A DNA stretch of 40,000 nucleotides from Hormiphora californensis (taxonomy: Eukaryota > Ctenophora > Tentaculata > Cydippida > Pleurobrachiidae), in the NCBI GenBank assembly GCA_020137815.1, contig CM035352.1, forward strand, positions 4,097,861-4,137,860. Direction: 5' to 3'. Every line of letters begins with the position of its first letter. Position 1 is the stretch's first letter. Under the pieces are notes generated by a model. It saw only the letters and a program-made list of their open reading frames with translations, was not told the DNA's origin and did not search any database. The position numbers and the translations under genes are program-made. Positions 1 through 16,837 of the stretch are shown piece after piece.

Positions 1-379
1 GGGGTTCACAGAGGCCGGGCTAGAGGAGAAGAAAGAGCAGTCCATATCTTTTTAGCACAGGATTCGATTTAATGAGAAGGAAAAATTTCATGATCGAAAT
101 TTTGAAGATCGTAGTAAGACATACGTGTAAAGATTGGCCCATAACTCCTGAACTATACTACCTTGAGACATCCCCAACCTATAGGACTGGAGCCAAGGAT
201 GCTAGGAATACCGTAGGACCGTTTATTTTCTTTCAAATCATCAGTTTTTTGAAAAAACCACCGAAGGACAATATTTATGGAACAACCTAATAGAATTAAA
301 TCTTTATGTGATTCAATGATTAAATAGTCTTAATTAAATATTCTCCAACAACTCGTTCTTCTTATAACCCCCTATCTGG
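1..379. other. No supported feature
   Basis: AT-moderate sequence with only a 72-codon open frame (72-290, plus) that has no recognisable motif, no neighbouring splice-linked exon and no composition difference from its surroundings. I see no gene here. Confidence 0.5.
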
Positions 380-1060
380 CTAGAGAAAAGAATAGGGCAT
401 GGGAGAATGTGAGAAAAAGAAAGAGATATAGAGGTTAGAGATAGATATTATAGAGATACAGAGCTGGAGAGAGATAGAGATTAGAGATGGAGAGAGAATT
501 AGGAGATCCTCGGATAGAGAGTCGAGAGAGATATAAAGAGAGCGAGAGATGGTGCAAGGTGATGCATTTGCATTTGTGTTATTATTCATGCGGTTGATGG
601 CGGAAATTGCGTTTCTTTGTGCCCATCCACGTTCATATACCCTGCAAGAGAGAGAGAGAAAGAGAGAGAAGAAGGAAGAGAAGACGGAGAAGAGGAGAGC
701 AGACGAGAGAGCGGAGAGGAGAGAGAAGATGAGAGAGGAGGATGATGAGAGAGATGAGAGATGACGAGAGAGAGAGAGACGAGACGAGTGAGAGAGGAGA
801 GGTAGAGAAGAGAGAGAGGAGACGAGAAGAGAGCCCCCCCGAGAGAGAGACGAGAGAGAGAGGAGAGATAGGAGAGAGACGAGGAGAGGAGAGAGAGACG
901 AGAGAGAGGAGAGAGGAGAGGAGAGAGATCGAGAGAGAGGGGAGAGAGAGGGGAGAGAGAGGGGGAGGTAGAGAGAGAGAGAGAGAGATAGAGAGAGAGT
1001 GAATGAGAGAGATAGAAAGATTGAAGAGAGAAGAGAGTAAGAACGAGTCTGAAAGGGGAC
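380..1060. repeat. Purine-rich (GA)-type satellite tract
   Basis: About 680 bases are almost entirely A and G on the plus strand, built from imperfect GAGA units with occasional T or C interruptions. Long open frames on both strands are a by-product: Ser/Leu-rich on one, Arg/Glu-rich on the other. The imperfection suggests an old microsatellite that has drifted. The same class recurs through the window. Confidence 0.9.
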
Positions 1061-1504
1061 CCATAATTATCAGGCACATTACGTAACGGCCACATAAAGA
1101 TAGTATGATGTCATTACTCATCCTGATAAGGGTATTGAGATCAACAATTACCATTTTTTTGGATCGTCCCCGTGCTAACATTTGTCACTCCCTGTTACAC
1201 TCCATGTATCCTGGCCATGTATTGTACAATTACCCATATATCTATCTATCTATCTACGGAGTGCCTGGGCTTGCCAACGGCAAGCCCACAGGGGACTATC
1301 GCAAAGCGATATCGCCGGCACTAGGAGAATAGCCCCCCTCCCCTCCCCCACCATCAGGAACTGCCCACAGGACAGGTTCCATTATAGGTGGCTTCGGGTT
1401 CGGGAGGATAAACTCCTTCGAGAGTCGCAAGATATTGATTCTTCTTCCCTATGAGTCTTGGATCTTTGGCTCTCTATCCCTGCGACAGGTGGGGATGAGT
1501 TATA
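1061..1504. other. Intergenic; no gene seen
   Basis: Contains a short (TATC) run near 1237-1256 and otherwise unique-looking sequence downstream of the RNase H reading frame, which lies on the opposite strand. This stretch may include the 3' UTR of that retroelement fragment, but no poly(A) tail or terminal microsatellite marks its end. Confidence 0.4.
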
Positions 1505-2476
1505 CTAATCTTTCTCTTGGTTCTTGAGTTTATTTGCTTTCTCGATTAGCTTGATGGCTACCGTGGTGTGATATATTATCGTTTTGCCTAGATCTTTGTA
1601 CGAAGTTTTGCCGCTTAGTCTCATTCTCTCCGTTTCCAGGATTTCACATTCACAGATTAAGTGTTTCGCATTTTCTTCTGTTTTAGAGCATAGACTACAT
1701 ATGTCTGTATTCGATTTTCCAATCTTCTTGAGGTAGTAGTTGAACGGCCCTATATTTGTGATGAGATGTAGTATGGTTCTATACTTTTTCCTTTGGTTTG
1801 CGTACAGTGTCATCTTTTTTGTTAGTGAGTTCCATGTTGATTCATTCGTTACTAGGGTTCTTGTGTGTTTCCCTCCATTTATTAGAAATTGGTTCATGGT
1901 TTTTGTTTTGGCTATTTTCGTCGTAGAATTTTTAATATAGCTGTGTGGGATTGGTATTTGTCTGGTTTCACTGATTGGTTTGCTGCATCCTTCTTTGGCA
2001 AGTTGGTCAGCTATCTCATTACCTTGGATGCCGATATGTGCTTTGACCCATTTTATTTTCACCGTATTGTTTTGTGCTAGTTGGTTGAGTTCCGCGTTGC
2101 ATTCCTTAATTGTTAAGGAGTCGGAGGTCAGTTTACTTAGTGCACTTATGCTGGCGGCTGAATCTGATCTGATGTGGATGTGGTGGTTTCGTGTCCCATT
2201 GTTGTTTAGTTCCTCTGCTGCTCTTTTAATTGCTGTTACTTCGGCTTGGAAGACTGTGCTATAATTTGGTAATCTTTCTGAGATATCGATTTCTTGTGTA
2301 AGCACTGTGGATTTTGAGTGTGCTCCTAGCCCCGTTTGGTTAGCTTCGTTTTTCGATCCATCCGTGTATACTGTTAGTGCATTTTTGTCCTCCTCATCTA
2401 GTGTACCTGTTTCCCAGTCTATTGTTGTCTCATAGTATTTCATAAGGGTTTCTTTGGTTGTTTTGTCATTACCCAT
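1505..2476 (-). CDS. LINE-derived RNase H with C-terminal Cys-His motif (5'-truncated retrotransposon)
   Basis: A single uninterrupted 323-codon frame. Residues about 34-162 form an RNase H domain: YTDGS with Asp39, FQAE with Glu79, RSDS with Asp105, and WVKAHIGIQGNEIAD with His147 and Asp157, so the metal-binding set is complete. Residues about 255-275 hold a CxxC...H..C cluster of the kind that closes the pol ORF of I/R1/Jockey-type non-LTR retrotransposons. In the family this region removes RNA from the cDNA hybrid after reverse transcription. No reverse transcriptase lies upstream (2477-2900), so this is probably a 5'-truncated insertion. It is odd that it opens with an ATG and has no inactivating mutation over nearly 1 kb; a recent insertion or a host-retained RNase H are both possible. 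Confidence 0.85.
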   Translation of the reverse strand: MGNDKTTKETLMKYYETTIDWETGTLDEEDKNALTVYTDGSKNEANQTGLGAHSKSTVLTQEIDISERLPNYSTVFQAEVTAIKRAAEELNNNGTRNHHIHIRSDSAASISALSKLTSDSLTIKECNAELNQLAQNNTVKIKWVKAHIGIQGNEIADQLAKEGCSKPISETRQIPIPHSYIKNSTTKIAKTKTMNQFLINGGKHTRTLVTNESTWNSLTKKMTLYANQRKKYRTILHLITNIGPFNYYLKKIGKSNTDICSLCSKTEENAKHLICECEILETERMRLSGKTSYKDLGKTIIYHTTVAIKLIEKANKLKNQEKD

Positions 2477-3276
2477 ATATGGGGCGAGTGAAACAGGGTC
2501 AGGTAAGGGGTCTAGTTAGGGGTCTAGTTAGGCAACCATATATTCGGTGAAGGTAAGGGTATTCAAAACACTCCAAGTTCCTCATATTCATAATTCTATG
2601 TAGCCCCGCTTATTTTCAATAACCATCCAGCTGTACGAAGGCGGGGAAATGAAGATACCGAATAGATAGATGTTTTGCAAGGCGTGATAGAATACAGCAT
2701 GCTCTTGTATGTCTTGGGCAGGTATGTAATGTAGATTTATAGACATTTAAGAAAGAAAGATCATGAAAGAAAGACAGTGAGAGAAAATAACACGAGAGTG
2801 AGAATGCATATGAGAAAGAAAGGAGAAAGATTACCAGAGATTTTGGTAAGATTTAAGAAGGATAAAAGGTAGTGAGAAGTTGGTAAGAAGGTAGTAGTGG
2901 TAGTAGTGTAGCTAAGTAAACATACACCAGTGCAGTCCGTCACGTGTCAGAATAAACCCCCGAGGAAGTGCCGTGACATACTGGAAATACGACGCAATGA
3001 TATATATGATATGATACATATGTACATAATGGAGATCAAGAGCATTCATAATAAATCAAACCAGTGACTTGGATGGTACAGTGAGATGTCTACTTTTGAG
3101 CATTAGCATTGATTTCTCTGGTCAGATAACACGAATATATTCCCCTCCTGCATAATATATGAGGCAGTGTGAGTGTGTAGCAATGCATATAATATATGCT
3201 AACATGAATAAATGAGGAGAATATATTTTATCCATGTAAATGAATATATTCATAAATATTCAATGCATTATAATGC
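2477..3276. other. AT-rich intergenic sequence
   Basis: No coding signal. A short tandem duplication (ggggtctagttag, twice) lies at about 2506-2530, just upstream of the RNase H frame. The rest is AT-rich with scattered purine runs around 2750-2890. Confidence 0.4.
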
Positions 3277-3311
3277 CATTTCGTAGCCATATATATATAT
3301 ATATATATATA

Positions 3312-3373
<62 letters not shown>

Positions 3374-3405
3374 TATAACTATATATTATATATGGCTACG
3401 AAATG
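3277..3405. repeat. (TA)n hairpin with inverted flanks
   Basis: About 90 bases of mostly alternating TA are flanked by an exact inverted pair: catttcgtagccatatata at 3277 and its complement ending at 3405. The whole forms one hairpin. It could be a small MITE whose interior became a TA microsatellite, or the terminal part of the tRNA-like element that abuts it. Confidence 0.75.
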
Positions 3406-3466
3406 TTCCAAGGGTTGAACCTCCAACTTCGCTGGGGAAGAACTAACCAAGCTATTGCCTTCCCTA
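3403..3466 (-). repeat. Possible tRNA-derived SINE head (A-box / B-box-like)
   Basis: On the minus strand, tagcttggttag (complement of 3443-3454) resembles a Pol III A box. It is followed about 21 bases later by ggttcaaccc (complement of 3412-3421), resembling a B box. Spacing is slightly short of tRNA-like. No full cloverleaf can be drawn, so this is not called a tRNA. It borders directly on the TA hairpin. Confidence 0.25.
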
Positions 3467-3479
3467 CATGTATATAATA

Positions 3480-4460
3480 TGTTATGTGAAAACTGTTATG
3501 CGGGAAAAGGAAGTTGAGACTTGAGGATATTTTACAAAAGTGTGAAACCACATGCATGGTCAGGTTTCACACGTGTAACTAATGAAATATTGCACGTGCC
3601 TTGAGGGTAATCCAAAAGTGAGGTATAATTAAATGTTTACTAAACCGTGTACCACATTGTACCAACATATTGCGGCAACCCCGGCTTTCATACATATTGC
3701 GGTTCAATATTTTAAGCAAAATCTGCTACCTCCTACCACTTTTTCTCAAAAATAAACAATTATTGAATGCAATATAAAATTAATGGGAGAAAATATACTA
3801 TAACTAAGTAATATGAACATTTCTTAATTTAATGATCCTCCAAGGACAACGAACACCGACATTAAGTTAAGGTACAAAAAGGTTTTAACAATACCAACAT
3901 GACAACAAACCAACATTTGAAACCAAAGATAACACTTTCACTTACCCAATCCGGATCGTGAAGGTAGCCCTTTGGAAACTTTCGAAGTGCCGACAGCCAC
4001 AAAATTCTTAGCGGGGGCCGGGGTTGAAGTAAGCCAGCTAGTTTAATGAGAATTGTCAAGGTGTTGACTTTGAAGTCAAGAAAGAGTTATATCGACAGAA
4101 TTTATTTTAAAATGAAAAATATATTGGCCAATCAGATCAACCAGAATCAGAAAGCTATTGGGTACAATATGGAGGCCAGATACCGGGTTCCGACACACAC
4201 TTGAATCTGGATTACGACGCATGTGCAAGCCACAAGTCACAAGACGTATTCTTGTAAATTGTCTGCCCTGCATAATGCAGGCTACATTGTCTAAAAGTCT
4301 TGACTCTTGAAGGCCATTTCAAAATGTTTCCGGAGCACATTATGCGCATTCCAGCACATTCAGAGCCTCCATACCATAGTAAATTCACTATTGGTTCAGC
4401 CGTCGCCCGTCTGAGTTCAGACGATCCAAACGTCCAGTTTCAGTTTAAAAATTGGCAAAC
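3480..4460. other. Intergenic; no gene seen
   Basis: AT-rich in 3480-3880 and mixed composition afterwards. Short open frames exist but show no motif and no splice-linked continuation. I see nothing supportable. Confidence 0.35.
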
Positions 4461-4467
4461 GATGCTT

Positions 4468-4578
4468 TTAAAGTGCGTTTCAAACGACTTGACCTGAGAT
4501 TCCTGGAAATTCAGGAAATACACGCGCAATGCGCCAAATTCCAAGAATTACGGGTCAAGTCGCTTGAAACGGACTTTA
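4468..4578. repeat. Short inverted repeat (MITE-like hairpin)
   Basis: An imperfect left arm starting at aagtgcgtttcaaacgactt pairs with a right arm ending in gggtcaagtcgcttgaaacg and a few more bases. Arms are about 40 bases with a few mismatches. The loop contains a further small palindrome (tcctggaaattcagga). No target duplication could be defined. Confidence 0.55.
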
Positions 4579-4599
4579 GCATATGCTGCATGAGGAGGC

Positions 4600-4840
4600 T
4601 GCATGAGGGGGGGGCTGTATCGCATTCAAAACGCTGCTGGCAAGTGGCAGCGCTCGCGCTTTTCTTGGCAAACGTTGCTGGCCCCCGCGCAGCGCGGGAT
4701 AAGGCAGCGCTTTTCAAGCGCTTTTCAAGTTTTAAAAAAAAGTGTTCTGAAATTTTTTTCCCCGCGCCGCGCCGAAATGCTGCGATGCGTGCGCGGCGTT
4801 TCGTTCACGCGCAGTCGAATAAAGCGTAGTAAACTATAAA
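4600..4840. other. GC/CpG-rich island of unknown role
   Basis: Markedly richer in CG dinucleotides than the flanking AT-rich DNA (for example cgcgcagcgcggg and ccccgcgccgcgcc). Two overlapping plus-strand frames cross it, but both are low-complexity and lack motifs. Likely the body of an uncharacterised repeat together with the hairpin at 4468-4578. Confidence 0.3.
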
Positions 4841-4991
4841 TTATCGCGCGTTCCCATAATATCACTGCAAGAACAAGCACCAAACTTTGGCCCAAAGTGA
4901 CCATTTACTAAGTTTGTATACAATTTCCATAGTGAACACAATTTTTCTATTTAAAGTTTAAACCCTGCCTGGCCAGTTGATAGTGATTCGT

Positions 4992-5107
4992 GACCTGTCT
5001 GGCGCCGCCGACCCCATCTGAATTCTGAGCGCACTGTCAAATTCTGTATGGCGGCGCCATACCCCATTTGACAGTGCGCTCAGATGGGTCGCGGCGCCAG
5101 ACAGGTC
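4992..5107. repeat. GC-rich palindromic element
   Basis: gacctgtctggcgccgccga near the left end is answered by its near-complement ending gcggcgccagacaggtc at 5107. The pairing continues inward through gcgcactgtcaaat / atttgacagtgcgc. Arms are about 50 bases. A second degenerate copy lies at 5166-5239. Confidence 0.7.
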
Positions 5108-5165
5108 AAATTGGGGTATGGGCGCCTACCTCTCTGCTAGTAAAGTGCCAGTGCTTCGCCCAATC

Positions 5166-5239
5166 CCTGTCTGGCGCTGCGGACCCCATCGGAGCGCACT
5201 GAGCTGAGAACCAAATCGTGGTGTGGCACCGCCAGACAG
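5166..5239. repeat. Second, diverged copy of the GC-rich palindrome
   Basis: Begins ctgtctggcgctgcggac and ends ccgccagacag, sharing termini with the 4992-5107 element but with a shorter body. Two neighbouring copies suggest a small mobile or tandemly amplified family. Confidence 0.5.
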
Positions 5240-5594
5240 ATATTTAGGAAAAAGACAACTCGATTTACAAGGGTAATTGTCTGAATAAATAACAAAATGT
5301 TTTATAAAATAAACGCGAATCTCCTATTAGTTTGACATTCTACACCTTCCCTCGCAGAAGTCGCTATTCTAAAATTATCACAGTTGCCGCTGCGAAGGAA
5401 AATGTAGCCTTTCAACTATAGTAGTCCTATTGTTTGCATTAAATTTACTGACAGTGCATATATGCATTATTAAACTTAAATGCAAATAACAGGGGAGTAT
5501 TAGTATGAGAATTGATTTGAATACTATAATAATATTAATAACTCTATGTATAAGTATAAATTATGTCCAAATTGGACTCCATTCGCATATAAAA

Positions 5595-5600
5595 TTTATT
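5595..5600 (-). promoter_or_regulatory. Candidate AATAAA polyadenylation signal
   Basis: AATAAA on the minus strand about 285 bases beyond the RIM-BP-like stop codon. A variant ATTAAA is nearer (5813-5818). Either could serve; base composition here is AT-rich, so chance matches are likely. Confidence 0.3.
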
Positions 5601-5882
5601 GTCTTTTTGAGAATATAGGCTCGGTAGGATAACTTAGATTTATACGCTCTACTCTTCACATTCCAATATGACATATATGTATTAGATCATCTTGAAGTTG
5701 ACTCTTACTTCACTTATGTAATTCACTTTTATCATGACATTTAGTAGTAAAATGCTTGCAAAAATAAACTCTATCTAACTGTCTCACTCTCTTTCACTGA
5801 GTTTTAATAACAGAAATATACACAGAAGTACGCAATTCACATGATATAGTACATCCCCCTAATTTACAGTTAAAACAAATCG

Positions 5883-13703
<7,821 letters not shown>

Positions 13704-14374
13704 TTCTACACAAAACAATAGAATCTAATCCTCAAATTCAAATTAACTCCAGATCACTCTGTTGAGCACCAGCATCTAGGAAATCTAATTCTCTCTAATC
13801 ACAAAAATGAAGCAATTTGGCTGGTAAACAGAGTCTGCTGCTTATACGACTACTACTCAGGATCTCGCTGGTGAGTGTGGGAAAACAAACACGGCGCTGC
13901 TAGAAATAGTGCTTTGTGCTACCCACAAAAAACATCAACCATAATTCTAACTTTTTCTCTCTCTTGCGAGTTGCGACTTGTGCTCTCTCTCGTTTTTCTA
14001 ACTCTTGCGAGTTGCACTCTCTCTCTCAATTTCATTTAACTTTTTCTCTCAACAAGTTCAATTCTCTAAGTTCTAACTCGCGAATATGTCTCGCCTAACC
14101 ATTCCTTTTCTGTCTAAGAGAGATTAAAAACCGCAGCACTCATGCCATATGACAAGAGAGAGAACAAGCTTCGGAAAGAAACCGTCAGAAATGAAATGAA
14201 GATAGGAGGAAGTCTAAAAGAAAGAGGGAGAGGCGAGAAGGTAACCGAAGACGGGTAGAAATCAGAAGAGGATCGGTAGCAGTACACACAACTTGGTAAT
14301 ACAATGTAGCGTATAAGTGACGGGTAGAATTTCCTTGCTCCTACTGCAGGGCTTGTCCACGTGTCGAGATGATG

Positions 14375-14376
<2 letters not shown>

Positions 14377-14452
<76 letters not shown>
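14377..14452. repeat. (GA)n microsatellite
   Basis: About 38 uninterrupted GA units. Confidence 0.98.
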
Positions 14453-14455
<3 letters not shown>

Positions 14456-14835
14456 TGGCTAACTATTTAGTGATGGATAAACTGAAAGGCAACACTGTAA
14501 CGACATCTAAATCATCGATAACACGGGAGATCGAGTGACAGCTGCTGCATATGTTTGATAAAATGAGGATCACGACATTATGATAATACCGAGTGTCGGC
14601 ACCATTGGCCGAGAGTGAGATTGAGATGTTAGCGAGATGAGATGGGGTATTGTGTAACAGCTCTGTGTATGCATCTTCTGCAATATTTATTACTACTGCT
14701 GCAATTAGAGCTACATTCTGGGACGTACAATTAACCACAACAACTTGTATCATACAGACAAAGTATCTAACGTTGCAAGGGATTCTGAACTTGTCTCACA
14801 AAATACTGTCTTCTCCGAACGAACTACTCTGAACG

Positions 14836-14961
14836 AAGTGGCTTAAATCTCAATCAAAGTGGCTCAAATCTCAATCAAAGTGGCTTAAATCTCAATGAAA
14901 GTGGCTTAAATCTCAATGAAAGTGGCTCAAATCTCAATGAAAGTGGCTCAAATCTCAACGG
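14836..14961. repeat. 21-bp minisatellite
   Basis: Six units of aaagtggctcaaatctcaatg with c/t and c/g variation, in the gap between the two exon blocks. Confidence 0.9.
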
Positions 14962-15481
14962 ATCAAACTATTACATAACAGATACAGGGGTATCATGATA
15001 CAGTAGTAGGAAACACACAGCTGGTGAACATAACAATACCACACACACAATAGTACATGGAGCAGGGGGGCCAACTACAATACCACACCGTATATACGCT
15101 GTGAGGTGTGAGAGAGAGAGAGGCAAGGAGAGATAGGAAGGGAGAGAGATAGAGAGAGGAAGGGAGAGAGGGAGAGAGTATACATATGTACTCCAAAGTT
15201 AATGACATTAAATAGTCACAGCAGGGGAGAGAGGGTAGTAAGACCAGCAGAAATAGAGGGGGGCAAGCAACAACCGTAAATGTGAAAAGGGAAGCCAATT
15301 CTTGTCAGGCACTGACTGTATATCGCGCACCGGTGCGAAGAGGACAAGCCAATTTTCGCACTCAAAATTACGCGGGGTAGGTACATGGAAAAGAGAGGGA
15401 AAACAAGGAGGGGAACAAAACAAAGAACACGGGAGAAATTCAACTTCCTACACACAGACACTGCCACTCACGATCGCCGCT

Positions 15482-15484
<3 letters not shown>

Positions 15485-15560
<76 letters not shown>
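15485..15560. repeat. (CT)n microsatellite
   Basis: About 38 CT units on the plus strand, opposite in orientation to the GA tracts at 10.1, 11.1 and 14.4 kb. Confidence 0.98.
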
Positions 15561-15562
<2 letters not shown>

Positions 15563-16025
15563 CTCTCTCTCTCCACCATCTCTCTTCCTCTCCTCTCCGG
15601 CTGCATAATTTGGGATATTATTATGCTAACACAGAGAGGAAAAGCAGAAGGACAGGAAGCAGAGGAAGACGAGTAGATAGAGCTCGCAGTTACAAGAATC
15701 AGAGGCCATTAGCAGAGCACAAATAGACTCGGAAAGCAAACTCAGCTTCTCTTGCTGAGTGAATCTGAATTAAGATCTTCACAGTACTGTACTAAAATGT
15801 CAGGTCTGATAGAGTAAAAGCATCTTAAGCCATTAAGATGTCAGTTGTTGCGAGTTCACCCGTTCTACTCTCTCTCTCCTTCTTTCTTACCTGTATCTCA
15901 CTGAACTATCTATCGTTCTTTATACGCGTACACTCACTCAAGCACAAGTAAGAGAAATGAGGTGTTCAAATGACAGTTATATATTCTATCGGTTGATGTG
16001 TAATATCTCGATTCGTTTTATAACC

Positions 16026-16028
<3 letters not shown>

Positions 16029-16083
<55 letters not shown>
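16029..16083. repeat. (CT)n microsatellite
   Basis: About 27 CT units on the plus strand, about 120 bases from the exon ending at 16200. Confidence 0.98.
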
Positions 16084-16086
<3 letters not shown>

Positions 16087-16199
16087 ATTGTGATCCCTTT
16101 TATCTTTCGATTGTTTCTCTTATGTACTACTAAAATATAAAAACAAACATCTGACTCTAAATTTAAAAAACTCTAACTTAAAATGATAAAATCACTTAC

Positions 16200-16385
16200 A
16201 TTGGGAGAGTCTTTGGGAGAGTCTTGCTTCGCAGCTCGGAAACTCTTCGCAGGTTTAATCTTCGTAGCATTCTCCTTCAACTTTTTATTCAGCTCCGCAT
16301 TCTGTGACTCGGCAAGGTTTTTCAGGCTCTCTAACTTTTTGATCGTATCCTCCATCTCTGAGATCTTTTTGTTTTGCCGGTCCAG
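16200..16385 (-). CDS. Coiled-coil block exon 7
   Basis: 62 codons, LDRQNKKISEMEDTIKKLES and onward to DSPKDSPN. Acceptor ctcccag, donor AAT|gtaagt, phase 0 on both sides. Confidence 0.85.
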
Positions 16386-16801
16386 CTGGGAGGAGAGGGG
16401 ACAATGTTAGAGGTGGGAATGAACCAGACCAGCTGGTATTACTTAATCTACCGATACATCACAGAGCGGTGTGAGCCACACGAGGCTTTACTGTGAATAC
16501 GAAACTAATCGACCAGTTGAGCACGAATTTCATAAGTTCACCATAACGGTCAATGCAATCAGCAACTATTCTATCCGCTAAACTGCTATTAAAAAGATAC
16601 ACCATGTTTTGTTCAAACCCGGTGAGACAGGGTCGAGCAAGGCAAAATACACCATTATATAATGGCATGTTGGAATTCAATACGAACCATTTGATAGTGG
16701 AATTTTCGAAGGTGCTGCCGCCAATACATCACGGATCATGACACAGACACACTAAAACAGCGGGGGTAGACAACAACTGTATAGAGAGATAGAGAGAGGG
16801 A

Positions 16802-16837
<36 letters not shown>

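Larger units (their letters stand above)
13704..16199. other. Long intron or intergenic gap; possible promoter
   Basis: 2.5 kb with no convincing exon. It holds three long dinucleotide tracts (separate entries), a 21-bp minisatellite, and a repeated gcgagttg motif near 13965-14015. A donor-like site (ACAG|gtaagaaag on the minus strand, about 15885-15891) preceded by TATAAAG could be a noncoding 5' exon for the 3' block. This is inference. Confidence 0.4.

Noticed and set aside
586-1181. Ser/Leu-rich and Arg/Glu-rich open frames
   Set aside because: Artefacts of the GA/CT satellite, with no start context, domain or splice-linked neighbour. The same applies to the frames at 22.9-24.1 and 32.1-32.6 kb.
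3403-3466. tRNA gene
   Set aside because: Only A- and B-box-like motifs; no acceptor stem or anticodon arm can be drawn.
4452-4839. Overlapping plus-strand frames of 125 and 78 codons
   Set aside because: CpG-rich low-complexity sequence crossing a hairpin; no motif and no conserved splice sites.
14317-14538. Frame containing a long Glu-Arg alternation
   Set aside because: Translation of (GA)n; equivalent cases at 10.1, 15.3-15.7 and 27.0-27.2 kb were also dropped.
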